From Chloroflexota bacterium (GTDB lineage: Bacteria > Chloroflexota > Anaerolineae > UBA7937 > B3-Chlor): a stretch of DNA of 64,000 bases. Positions 19,331 to 27,710 of this stretch are shown piece by piece. The stretch spans positions 1 to 64,000 of the forward strand of contig JAUWLF010000004.1 of NCBI GenBank assembly GCA_030613785.1. Reading direction: 5' to 3'. Position 1 is the first letter of the stretch; every line of letters begins with the position of its first letter. The notes beneath the pieces were generated by a model that saw only the letters and a program-made list of their open reading frames with translations, had not been told where the DNA came from and made no database searches. Position numbers and translations under genes: made by a program.

Positions 19331-20284
19331 ATGTCGGAGATTCTGGTCTATTGCAATAAGGACGAAACCGCGTTTGAATTGGTTTCCAAGAGCAGTGAGT
19401 TTGCCAAGGAATTGGGTGCCACAGTCAGCGCCGCGGCGCTGGGAGGAGGCGCGGCAGGCAAGGCGGACGACTACTTCTCCTACGGGGCGGACAAGGTCTA
19501 CGTCTCCGAGCATTCTGCCCTCAGCGACTTCTACGTGGGGACCTTTGCTGAGGCTCTTGGACAGATCGCGGACAGTGGGGATGTCGAGTTTGTGCTCCTT
19601 GGGTCAACCAAGAGAGGCAAGGAACTGGCCGGTCGTCTGGCGCAGAAACTGAATGCCGGTGCGATCACCGATGCCAACGATCTCGAGGTTCGCGACGGCA
19701 ATCTCGTGGCCAACAGGTATGCCTATGGGGGCAACACTGTGGCCTCGATCGTCGTCAATACGCCGAAGAAAGTCATCTCGGTCATGCCCAAGACCTTTGA
19801 GGCAGTTCCTCAGGGGGCAGGGCAGGGGGAGGTGGTCAACGTCGATCTTGATCTGGCGGCTGCCGAGGTGCGGGTGGTGGAAAGGAGAGAGAAGGCGGGC
19901 GACCAGGTCAATCTGGAAGAGGCCGAGATGCTGATCTGCGTAGGCCGAGGTGTGCAGGACAAAGAGGATCTGGCGATGATCGAGGAACTGGCAGGGCTGA
20001 TAAGCGCCGAGATCGGTTGCACCAAGACCCCGGCCAGCGACTGGGAGTGGTTCTCGGAAGAGAGGATGGTGGGGCTGTCAGGCAAGAAGTGCAAGCCCAG
20101 CTTGTACATCTCCATTGGCATCTCTGGGCAGATCCAACACACTGTCGGAGTCTTGGACTCCAAGGTGATCGCCACCATAAACACGGACGAGAACGCCCTC
20201 ATGTTCAACATCACGGACTATGGCATCGTAGGGGACTATGCCGCTGTGGTGCCTAAGTTGATCGAGAAGCTGAAGAGCCTGTAA
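19331..20284 (+). CDS. fixB: Electron transfer flavoprotein alpha subunit (FixB)
   Basis: Follows fixA; GRGVQDKEDLAMIEELAGLI, VGLSGKKCKPSLYISIGISGQIQHTVGVLDSKVIATINTDENALMFNITDYGIVGD. Confidence 0.95.
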   Translation: MSEILVYCNKDETAFELVSKSSEFAKELGATVSAAALGGGAAGKADDYFSYGADKVYVSEHSALSDFYVGTFAEALGQIADSGDVEFVLLGSTKRGKELAGRLAQKLNAGAITDANDLEVRDGNLVANRYAYGGNTVASIVVNTPKKVISVMPKTFEAVPQGAGQGEVVNVDLDLAAAEVRVVERREKAGDQVNLEEAEMLICVGRGVQDKEDLAMIEELAGLISAEIGCTKTPASDWEWFSEERMVGLSGKKCKPSLYISIGISGQIQHTVGVLDSKVIATINTDENALMFNITDYGIVGDYAAVVPKLIEKLKSL

Positions 20285-20317
20285 TACCTTTGCTCGAGAT
20301 CTGAGAGGGACAACAAG

Positions 20318-20340
20318 AGGGGGCTGATGGTCAGCCCCCT
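20318..20340. terminator. Terminator-like hairpin between convergent fixB and CAP gene
   Basis: AGGGGGCTGA-TGG-TCAGCCCCCT perfect 10-bp stem between converging genes. Confidence 0.75.
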
Positions 20341-20369
20341 ACTGTTGTATGTGGATCATTGATGACCCT

Positions 20370-21581
20370 CTATGGCTGATCACTAGCGACTGAGGGCACA
20401 TGGTTCTTCAGCAGCGGCCTGTCGGTCACCACCAGGGTGACCTGAACGCCGGCTTGCTGTTGGGAGGTTTCAACGCTTATGGTCGCAGAGTGTGGTCCCG
20501 GATCTGTTGGCAAGCCTTGCAAGGAGACTACTACAGTAGTCAGGCCCAATCCACTGTCAGGAGTTAGGAGAATCCAGGGCTGATCGGCGCTGGCGGTCCA
20601 GGCTTCACAGTAATCACTGATATGGATCTCGTCACTGCTTTGCAGGGTCACGGAACCTTGTTTGATCTGTGCATGGACGGTTGTGGGTGAGTTGGCGCTA
20701 CAGGAGTCGACGGTCATATGGTAGTATGCAGGTATGGTCGGTGTCGTACCCTGTTCAGAGAGGAAGATCATGAGGCTAGGCTGCACGCTCAAGGGGATCG
20801 GCAGCGACCAGGACTTGCTGGCTGAGAAGGGCTCCCACTCCGACCAGGTGCCATTCTGGTTGCGGAAGCGCACTTGATTGGCCCAACCACTGCCATGGAC
20901 GTAGAGCTGGACCTGAGGGCTCGTCGTTGACCAGGCTTCGTTGTTGATGATGACAGGATACACTGGATGTCCCTGGCCGTCGGCGCGCTGGCCCAAGTCC
21001 AGCGTCCAGTAGTGATGATAAGTGCTCGTGCCCGAAAAGGCGTAACCTCCACCGCCCTCCCGGAAAGCAGGATTCAACATGCTGGCCCTATGTGAGGGAC
21101 TCCCCATCCAGTCATCGACCGCCGTCTCCGCTGTGCTATAGCCCGCGGCTATGTTTTCGCCCAGGCCCAACCAGTTAAGGTATCCGGCGCTCTCGATGCG
21201 AGAGACCCACTCCGGTTCGCTGGGGCAATTGTGGGCGAAGCAGTCATGGTCGGCCATCCAATCACTGTGGAACTCAGATGAGTTCATCAGTTCCGATGCG
21301 GCCTTGAGGGGAGGCACACCTCTGCTAACGCGTTCCAGGTTGGTTAGGTGGACCACCTCGTGGCCGGGCAGTGCGCTCTCGTATGCCAACCCGGATGTTG
21401 TCTCTCCTTCACCCGGTATCGTGTCCGTGAAGTACTCTACGGCCGTGTCACCGTTGGGAGCCATGAACCCAATGGCCAGAGGGACACCATCACCCTCCTG
21501 GCCCCATAGTGGTGAGGAACCGATCAATATCAGGATACAGAGCGCCGGCAAGAGGACAGCCAAACAGGTCCTGCGCACCAT
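20370..21581 (-). CDS. Secreted CAP/SCP-like domain protein with C-terminal BACON-like beta domain
   Basis: Signal peptide (MVRRTCLAVLLPALCILILIGSSPLWG); LTNLERVSRGVPPLKAASELM...GLGENIAAGYSTAETAVDDWMGSPSHRASMLNPAFREGGGGYA; C-term AWTASADQPWILLTPDSGLG...VVVSLQGLPTDPGPHSATISVE. Confidence 0.88.
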   Translation of the reverse strand: MVRRTCLAVLLPALCILILIGSSPLWGQEGDGVPLAIGFMAPNGDTAVEYFTDTIPGEGETTSGLAYESALPGHEVVHLTNLERVSRGVPPLKAASELMNSSEFHSDWMADHDCFAHNCPSEPEWVSRIESAGYLNWLGLGENIAAGYSTAETAVDDWMGSPSHRASMLNPAFREGGGGYAFSGTSTYHHYWTLDLGQRADGQGHPVYPVIINNEAWSTTSPQVQLYVHGSGWANQVRFRNQNGTWSEWEPFSASKSWSLPIPLSVQPSLMIFLSEQGTTPTIPAYYHMTVDSCSANSPTTVHAQIKQGSVTLQSSDEIHISDYCEAWTASADQPWILLTPDSGLGLTTVVVSLQGLPTDPGPHSATISVETSQQQAGVQVTLVVTDRPLLKNHVPSVASDQP

Positions 21582-21642
21582 TTCGTTTCCTTCTGGGTAG
21601 GGACAATCCACGGGCGTTGGAAGATCCTACTCCCCCACTATT

Positions 21643-21671
21643 ATTCTAATGACCACACCGTGGAGCGTCAA
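21643..21671 (-). promoter_or_regulatory. sigma70-type promoter for the CAP-domain gene
   Basis: Minus strand TTGACG, 17 bp, TAGAAT. Confidence 0.7.
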
Positions 21672-21859
21672 TGGGAAGATAGTACTAGTGGGGCCAAATC
21701 CACATGGCACCAAAGTACCGTTGACAGTATGGGGTAGATGGACACAACAGGCGCTGAAAGGAGCTGATCCGTGTCACGGAAGTGATGAGGGGCTGAAGTC
21801 CGAGCGACTGGGCTAGGCGGCTTGGAGACCAAGAGTCCAGCACGTCTGGCTATCGCCCT

Positions 21860-21888
21860 TTGACAAATGCGAGTACGATTGTTATAAT
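21860..21888 (+). promoter_or_regulatory. Consensus sigma70 promoter for the rplU operon
   Basis: TTGACA (21860-21865), 17 bp, TATAAT (21883-21888): exact consensus. Confidence 0.88.
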
Positions 21889-21906
21889 GGTATAGCGGAG
21901 GACAAG

Positions 21907-22491
21907 ATGTATGCTATCATAGAGACGGGTGGCAAGCAGTACAGGGTGTCTGCGGGGCAGAGCATCGAAGTGGAGCAGTTGCACGCGGGTGTTGGCGAGA
22001 CTGTGGAAATCAATGATGTCTTGTTGCTGGCAGACAACGGAGACGTAGTGGTTGGCGCACCCATCGTGGAAGGGGCCAAAGTTGTGGCCACCGTCTTGGA
22101 GCAGGGTCGAGGGCGTAAGGTTATCGTCTTCAAGTTCAGGAGTGGCAATCGGTATCATCGCAAGCGTGGACACCGTCAGGCCTATACCAGGTTGCGCGTG
22201 GAGGACATCGTTCGTGGCGCCGCGGCTGCGAAAGGGCCAGTGCGGCGGACCACGGTCGAGGAACCGGAAGTAGGCGCGGACGAAGGGATTGTGGAAGCGG
22301 AGCGGGTTTCCGTGGATGAACTGGAGCTGCCATCCCGAGTATCCAAGGCGCTGACTGGTGCCGATGTGAAGACGGTGGGAGACTTGTTGAGCCTGGAAGA
22401 GGAGGCCCTGTTGGCCATCCGCGGGTTTGGTGCCAAGTCACTGGAACAGGTTCGTGAAGCTTTGGAAGCCAAGGGCTTCGTCCAAGGCTAG
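21907..22491 (+). CDS. rplU: 50S ribosomal protein L21 with C-terminal RNAP alpha-CTD-like helix-hairpin-helix domain
   Basis: N-term MYAIIETGGKQYRVSAGQSIEVEQL...KFRSGNRYHRKRGHRQAYTRLRV = L21; C-term LPSRVSKALTGADVKTVGDLLSLEEEALLAIRGFGAKSLEQVREALEAKGF resembles alpha-CTD. Confidence 0.95.
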   Translation: MYAIIETGGKQYRVSAGQSIEVEQLHAGVGETVEINDVLLLADNGDVVVGAPIVEGAKVVATVLEQGRGRKVIVFKFRSGNRYHRKRGHRQAYTRLRVEDIVRGAAAAKGPVRRTTVEEPEVGADEGIVEAERVSVDELELPSRVSKALTGADVKTVGDLLSLEEEALLAIRGFGAKSLEQVREALEAKGFVQG

Positions 22492-22506
22492 TGGGGAGGT
22501 GTTGAT

Positions 22507-22773
22507 GTGGCTCACAAGAAAGGTGGCGGCAGTAGCCGCAATGGTAGAGACACCGCCGGCCGGCGGCTGGGCGTTAAGCGGTACGATGGGCAGAAGGTGA
22601 ACGCGGGTACCATCATCGTTCGCCAGCGAGGCAGCACCTTCTATCCGGGCCAAAACGTGCAGATGGGCAAGGATTACACTCTGTTCTCGGTCGTCGATGG
22701 CTTCGTCAAGTTCGAGCGCGCTTCCCGACGCAAGAAGCGGGTTAGCGTCTACCCGGCGGAGGTGGCAGTCTAG
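22507..22773 (+). CDS. rpmA: 50S ribosomal protein L27
   Basis: [54 protein letters not shown] start. Confidence 0.98.
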   Translation: MAHKKGGGSSRNGRDTAGRRLGVKRYDGQKVNAGTIIVRQRGSTFYPGQNVQMGKDYTLFSVVDGFVKFERASRRKKRVSVYPAEVAV

Positions 22774-22774
22774 G

Positions 22775-23029
22775 ATGAAGAAAGAGATTCACCCAGAATA
22801 CTATCCTGAGGCCCGGGTAGTCTGTGGTTGCGGTAACAGTTTCGTCACAGGGGCCACCATGCCCCTGATCAAGACCGACATCTGTTCTGCGTGCCACCCA
22901 TTCTTCACTGGTGAGCAGCGCATAGTGGACACCGCCGGCCAGGTGGAGCGGTACATGAGGCGCCTGGAGAAGCGAGAGGAAATGGGCAAGGCTGTAGATT
23001 CGAAAGCTGAAGCCAAGAAAGACGCGTGA
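22775..23029 (+). CDS. rpmE: 50S ribosomal protein L31 (cysteine-containing form)
   Basis: MKKEIHPEYYPEARVVCGCGNSFVTGAT...DICSACHPFFTGEQRIVDTAGQVERYMRR; CxC and CxxC. Confidence 0.97.
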   Translation: MKKEIHPEYYPEARVVCGCGNSFVTGATMPLIKTDICSACHPFFTGEQRIVDTAGQVERYMRRLEKREEMGKAVDSKAEAKKDA

Positions 23030-23122
23030 GAGACGCCCAAGGCAGAGTGACGGCCTGCATTTGGCAAGGCCCCGAAAGGTGGGAAGGCAGGGCGGAAGCG
23101 GTAGAGCACATGGTTGATAACG

Positions 23123-23145
23123 GGGGCAGGAGTTTCCTGCCCCTT
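23123..23145 (+). terminator. Terminator-like hairpin between rpmE and tdk
   Basis: GGGGCAGGA-GTT-TCCTGCCCC followed by TTCTTGTT. Confidence 0.7.
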
Positions 23146-23192
23146 CTTGTTGGGTCGCTTGGCGGACGTGAGCGAGATGGGAGGCCAGGAAG

Positions 23193-23798
23193 ATGCATCC
23201 TAGATACGAAGGTGGCTGGATAGAAGTGGTTTGCGGTGGCATGTTCAGCGGCAAGACCGAGGAGTTGATCCGCCGAGCCAGGCGAGCCCAGATAGCCAGA
23301 CAGGAAGTGCAGGTCTTCAAGCCGGCCTTGGATAATCGGTACGAGGCGGAGAAGTTGGCTTCCCATGACGGTGTATCGTTGGACGCGGTGAGTGTGGAAG
23401 ATGCAAGGCAGATCTTGGCGCTGCTGGGCCCAGACACTCAAGTGGTCATCGTGGACGAGGCACAGTTCTTCGATCGGTCGATCGTGGATGTTTGTGGTTC
23501 CCTGGCTGACGGCGGCAAGAGAATCATCGTCGCCGGGCTCGACACCGATTTCCGCGGCGAGCCGTTCGGCCCAGTCCCTCTCCTGATGGCTGAGGCGGAG
23601 GTTGTGGACAAGTTGCAGGCCATTTGCGTCGTGTGCGGAGCGCCCGCCACACGTACGCAGCGTCTGATTAACGGACGACCCGCCTCCTACGAAGACCCCA
23701 TCGTCATGGTGGGAGCCAGCGAGGTGTACGAGGCTCGCTGTCGGAACTGCCACGAGGTGCCAGGAAAGCCCAAGAGACTGGAGAACCACCATAGCTAG
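23193..23798 (+). CDS. tdk: Thymidine kinase (type II)
   Basis: [74 protein letters not shown]. Confidence 0.97.
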   Translation: MHPRYEGGWIEVVCGGMFSGKTEELIRRARRAQIARQEVQVFKPALDNRYEAEKLASHDGVSLDAVSVEDARQILALLGPDTQVVIVDEAQFFDRSIVDVCGSLADGGKRIIVAGLDTDFRGEPFGPVPLLMAEAEVVDKLQAICVVCGAPATRTQRLINGRPASYEDPIVMVGASEVYEARCRNCHEVPGKPKRLENHHS

Positions 23799-23809
23799 AG
23801 ACCGATGCC

Positions 23810-24114
23810 ATGGTGAGCATCACCCGCTGCGGGGGCAGCACCGAGGTCGCCGGCGATAAAATCGTAGTACAGGATGGCGATACCCGTCTGGCTTCGAGCT
23901 TGATACATCTTTCGGGCGCAGGTGGGGGTGTTCAGCCCTCCGGTCACGCCAGCTAGCTGGACCTCTTGGATATCGTCGGCACCACAGAGCCTCGAATCCT
24001 GATCGCCGTTCACACCAAGAACCCCGGCTACTTCCTCGCCCAATTGGCGGGGCGCGCGAGGGGACTGAAGTGCAGGCACCTCAGCTCGGCGAGGAGATGT
24101 CTCTGACAGCCTGA
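23810..24114 (+). pseudogene. Remnant of a beta-CASP/RNase J-like metallo-beta-lactamase-fold hydrolase (N- and C-terminal ends only)
   Basis: Frame from ATG 23810: MVSITRCGGSTEVAGDKIVVQDGDTRLASS...VQPSGHAS*LDLLDIVGTTEPRILIAVHTKNPGYFLAQLAGRARG then frame-shifted TEVQAPQLGEEMSLTA*; catalytic core missing. Confidence 0.65.
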
Positions 24115-24118
24115 GTGT

Positions 24119-24892
24119 TCATTCGACGTCACCCACTGTGATGCGGACTATCGTGCCGTCCGGTCGGCGAAGGACCAAGGCTCCATCAGCGTCCACAGTG
24201 TCGGCCCGGCCAGATTCCTTCCCCCAGGGCGTGGTTACCTGTACTTTGTCACCTAGCAGGCGCAACCGCGTCATCCATCTTTCGTGAGGCGATTCGCCTC
24301 TTAACAATAGATCGTACTCACTCTCCATCAGCCGCAGCAAAATGCGTAGCAGCTCTAACCGGGAAGCCGGTCTTCCCAGCTCCTCAGCGATACTGGTAGC
24401 GACATCAGCTATCTCAGGGATGAGGCTGACATCCAGATTGACATTTACGCCTATGCCTATCACTGCGTAGTCAAGCACGTCCCCACTCAGGCCGACTTCA
24501 GTGAGTATCCCACCGGTTTTCTTCTCGCCGAGCAGGATGTCGTTGGGCCACTTGAACTGGACGGGCAGCCCGGTCACTTCCTCTATGGCGTTGGCTACGG
24601 CGAGGGAGCTGGCCATAGTCAGGCGCGGGATCTCAGAGGTCGTCAGAGAAGGGTGGAGGATGAGAGACATGAGGAGACTGGTACCTCGTGGAGCGAACCA
24701 GCTTCTGCCTTGCCGCCCTTTGCCCGCCGTCTGCTCATCGGCTATTATGAGCGTTCCGTCAGGAGCGCCTTGCCTGGCCAGCTCCTTGGCCACCTCGTTT
24801 GTAGAACTGACGGAGTCGTAGCAGATCACCTCTTGGCCCATGGACCTGGTGGTCAAACCTCGTCTGATTGTGTCGGGCGACAGCTTCTCCAT
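24119..24892 (-). CDS. birA: Biotin--[acetyl-CoA-carboxylase] ligase
   Basis: YDSVSSTNEVAKELARQGAPDGTLIIADEQTAGKGRQGRSWFAPRGTSLLMSLIL...VQFKWPNDILLGEKKTGGILTE...DYAVIGIGVNVN. Upstream in-frame extension to 25048 considered less likely. Confidence 0.94.
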   Translation of the reverse strand: MEKLSPDTIRRGLTTRSMGQEVICYDSVSSTNEVAKELARQGAPDGTLIIADEQTAGKGRQGRSWFAPRGTSLLMSLILHPSLTTSEIPRLTMASSLAVANAIEEVTGLPVQFKWPNDILLGEKKTGGILTEVGLSGDVLDYAVIGIGVNVNLDVSLIPEIADVATSIAEELGRPASRLELLRILLRLMESEYDLLLRGESPHERWMTRLRLLGDKVQVTTPWGKESGRADTVDADGALVLRRPDGTIVRITVGDVE

Positions 24893-25059
24893 GATGGCTC
24901 TGCCGGTGTCGGCGAGGGTGTTTGAGGAAACCCCAGGCCTTCGTGCTCTGGCGAGGTTTGCGATCTCGCCGTCCGATGGATTGCCTTTCATCCACGTCGG
25001 GACTGATAGATCCAGCGGGAGCTTTGAGAAGCGTTTTTCCCGTCCCATGACGAAGGGCC

Positions 25060-25088
25060 TTGACTCACACCGCTCCCGGAGCTATAAT
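25060..25088 (+). promoter_or_regulatory. sigma70-type promoter for the 2-hydroxyacid dehydrogenase gene
   Basis: TTGACT, 17 bp, TATAAT. Confidence 0.78.
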
Positions 25089-25146
25089 TCGAGCTACTTT
25101 GGTCATCATATTCTGATCACCGGGCAGTGTCAAGAAAGGGGGGCAA

Positions 25147-26133
25147 GTGGAGGGTGACCTCAAGATCTTTGTGACCCGACTGATACCGAAGGCGGGCCTG
25201 GATTTGTTGTATGGCTTTGCGGAGCTGAGGATATGGCAGGAGGAGGTACCGCCGCCGCGGGAGGTGTTGCTCGAGGAAGCAGGAGAAGTGGATGGTCTTC
25301 TCAGCTTGCTGACCGACACCATCGATGCGGAGTTGATGGATGCTGCGCCTAGACTCAAGGTGGTGAGCAACTATGCCATCGGTTACGACAATGTTGATGT
25401 GGAGGCAGCCACCGAGCGCGGCATCATGGTGTGCCACACTCCCGGGGTGCTAACCGATACCACCGCCGACTTCGCTTTCACGCTATTGGCCTGCGTCGCC
25501 CGCAGGGTGGTGGAGGCTTCGGAGTACGTTCGGGAAGGAAGATGGAAGACCTGGGGTCCGATGCTGTGTCTGGGATACGATCTGCACGGCGCGACACTGG
25601 GATTGGTGGGTTTGGGTCGCATAGGTAGCGGCGTGGCCAAGCGCGCTACAGGTTTCGACATGCGTGTTCTCTATCATGACGTTTCTCGTCAGCCGAGCAG
25701 GGAGGAGGAGCTGGGCTTGACCTACGTAGACCTCGAGACCTTGCTGAGGGAGTCGGATTTCGTTAGCTTGCACACACCTTTGACGCCCGAGACTCACCAC
25801 ATGATGGGTTGTGAACAGTTCACAATGATGAAGAGCACAGCCATTCTCATCAACACGTCGCGCGGTCAAGTGGTTGATGAGAAGGCCCTGTACGAAGCGT
25901 TGGTTTCGGGTGGTATCGCTGGCGCGGGACTAGATGTGACTGATCCAGAGCCAATACTTCGCGACGACCCCCTCCTCACGTTGGACAACTGTGTGGTGGT
26001 GCCTCATATCGCCAGCGCCAGTGTCGCCACCCGTACGATGATGGCGACGATGGCGGCCGAGAACCTCATCGCCGCGCTGCAAGGGCGCATGCCACGAAAC
26101 CCGGTCAACCCCGAGGTGTTGGATAGAGGGTAG
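25147..26133 (+). CDS. D-isomer-specific 2-hydroxyacid dehydrogenase (glyoxylate/hydroxypyruvate reductase-like)
   Basis: VVSNYAIGYDNVDVEAATERGIMVCHTPGVLTDTTADFAFTLLACVARRV...LGLVGLGRIGSGVAKRA...INTSRGQVVDEKALYEAL. Confidence 0.94.
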   Translation: MEGDLKIFVTRLIPKAGLDLLYGFAELRIWQEEVPPPREVLLEEAGEVDGLLSLLTDTIDAELMDAAPRLKVVSNYAIGYDNVDVEAATERGIMVCHTPGVLTDTTADFAFTLLACVARRVVEASEYVREGRWKTWGPMLCLGYDLHGATLGLVGLGRIGSGVAKRATGFDMRVLYHDVSRQPSREEELGLTYVDLETLLRESDFVSLHTPLTPETHHMMGCEQFTMMKSTAILINTSRGQVVDEKALYEALVSGGIAGAGLDVTDPEPILRDDPLLTLDNCVVVPHIASASVATRTMMATMAAENLIAALQGRMPRNPVNPEVLDRG

Positions 26134-26235
26134 GAACGTCGGAGACCAATAGCTCTCGTGGGGAGAACACCCTCGGCGTGTGGGAAGAGCCTTGGCGGTC
26201 GACCCAAAGGCTCTGGGCACGCGAGAGTGACGAAC

Positions 26236-26264
26236 TTGACAAGTAAGCCACCGTATGCTAGTAT
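26236..26264 (+). promoter_or_regulatory. sigma70-type promoter upstream of the SAM riboswitch
   Basis: TTGACA, 17 bp, TAGTAT with extended -10 TGc. Confidence 0.75.
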
Positions 26265-26343
26265 TGAAGCTAGGGTGAGGTGATGGCTCTCAGGACTCTG
26301 CGTGGGGTTGCTCAGATGCGCACGTTCCTTTACAATTCGTGAG

Positions 26344-26610
26344 CTCTTATCCAGAGGGGTGGAGGGACCGGCCCCGTGAATCCCCGGCAACCTTCTACGG
26401 AGGGCCCGCAACCTAGTCTAGCACTGCCAGGATGAATTGCCAGGTCTGCCTCTGTTCCGTGGTTTCGGTGCCAAATCCGGTGGGTTTCGTAGCTGTCATG
26501 CAGTTGGGTCCTATGAGGTTGGGCCAGGAGAGGCATTCCCCAATGGCGCGAAACCGGGAAGATGAGAGGAAGTTGCGCTTGCTCTCTCTCCGAGTGGAGA
26601 GATTTTTTTT
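26344..26610 (+). promoter_or_regulatory. SAM-I (S-box) riboswitch with terminator expression platform
   Basis: CTCTTATCCAGAGGGGTGGAGGGACCGGCCCCGTGAATCCCCGGCAACC ... GGTGCCAAATCC ... CGAAACCGGGAAGATGAGAG; P1 arms 26344-26351/26561-26568; terminator to 26610. Confidence 0.93.
26584..26610 (+). terminator. Riboswitch-associated intrinsic terminator
   Basis: TCTCTCC(26585-26591)-GAGT-GGAGAGA(26596-26602) then T8 (26603-26610). Confidence 0.9.
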
Positions 26611-26644
26611 GCCCGAGCGCCGCTAGAATGAGTGAGGTGTTGGG

Positions 26645-27688
26645 ATGCGTACCATTGAGTGGCACGATGGCGCAGTGCGCATGATAGACCAGCGCAAGCT
26701 GCCTCATGAATATGTGGAAGTGGAGTTCATCGACTATCGACAGGTGGCCCTGGCCATTGAGGAGATGTATGTCCGGGGGGCGCCGGCCATTGGTGCTGCA
26801 GCCGCCTACGGTCTGGCTCTGGCAGCGGTCCACAGCAAGGCGCGGAGTGAAGCTCAGTTGGTGGCGGATGTGAAAGAAGCGGCCGACGTGCTGCGCAATA
26901 CTCGGCCCACTGCGTCAAACCTCTTCTGGGCTCTGGACCGGATGCTGGGCAGGATGGACGATGGGACTCTGGAGGGCATTGAGCAGATTCAGCAGGCCCT
27001 TGTGGTTGAGGCGCAGGCTTTGGCTGACGAGGATGTCGCAGTCAATAAGCGCATGGGGACCTATGGGGCAGAGCTGATAGAGGATGGATACAACATCTTG
27101 ACTCACTGCAACGCTGGAGCCCTGGCTACTGTGGACTACGGCACTGCGCTGGCGCCAATCAGAACAGCCTGGAAGCAGGGCATGAGAGTCCACGTGTTCG
27201 TTGACGAGACCCGGCCTCGCCTTCAAGGTGCACGGTTGACCGCTTGGGAGCTGATGCGTGAAGGCATTCCCATGACTCTGATAGTTGACAACGCCGCAGG
27301 GCACTTCATCCAGGCGGGAGAAGTGGACATAGTATTTGTGGGCGCTGATAGAGTGGTGGCTAATGGAGATGTGGCTAACAAGATCGGAACGTACAAGTTG
27401 GCTGTGGTTGCCAAGGAGAATGGCGTGCCGTTCTACCCAGTGGTCCCAACTTCCACGATAGACTTGGCTATCGACTCGGGAGAAGGCATTCCGATAGAGG
27501 AGCGCGATCCCCACGAAGTGACGCACGTTTGTGGCCAGCCCATTGCGCCCGAGGGTGTACGTGTCGCCAATCCCGCTTTCGACGTGACGCCTCATCGCTA
27601 CGTCTCTGGCATAGTCACCGAACACGGCATCGTCTATCCTCCTTTCAGGAAGGGGCTGTGCTCGGTCGTAGAGGGGCGTCGACCGTGA
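26645..27688 (+). CDS. mtnA: S-methyl-5-thioribose-1-phosphate isomerase
   Basis: [23 protein letters not shown]...[19 protein letters not shown]...[25 protein letters not shown]...[43 protein letters not shown]. Confidence 0.96.
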   Translation: MRTIEWHDGAVRMIDQRKLPHEYVEVEFIDYRQVALAIEEMYVRGAPAIGAAAAYGLALAAVHSKARSEAQLVADVKEAADVLRNTRPTASNLFWALDRMLGRMDDGTLEGIEQIQQALVVEAQALADEDVAVNKRMGTYGAELIEDGYNILTHCNAGALATVDYGTALAPIRTAWKQGMRVHVFVDETRPRLQGARLTAWELMREGIPMTLIVDNAAGHFIQAGEVDIVFVGADRVVANGDVANKIGTYKLAVVAKENGVPFYPVVPTSTIDLAIDSGEGIPIEERDPHEVTHVCGQPIAPEGVRVANPAFDVTPHRYVSGIVTEHGIVYPPFRKGLCSVVEGRRP

Positions 27689-27710
27689 GGCGTGCGTGTT
27701 GGAGGGTCTG

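Noticed and set aside
22905-23792. 295-aa minus-strand ORF opposite rpmE/tdk
   Set aside because: Lies opposite the clear L31 and thymidine kinase genes; no family resemblance.
23795-24079. 94-aa minus-strand ORF between tdk and birA
   Set aside because: The plus strand shows recognisable beta-CASP hydrolase segments, so the minus ORF is a shadow of a pseudogene.
26330-26833. Minus-strand ORF (167 aa) and plus-strand ORF 26432-26626 over the S-box
   Set aside because: The sequence is explained by the SAM-I riboswitch and the mtnA 5' end.
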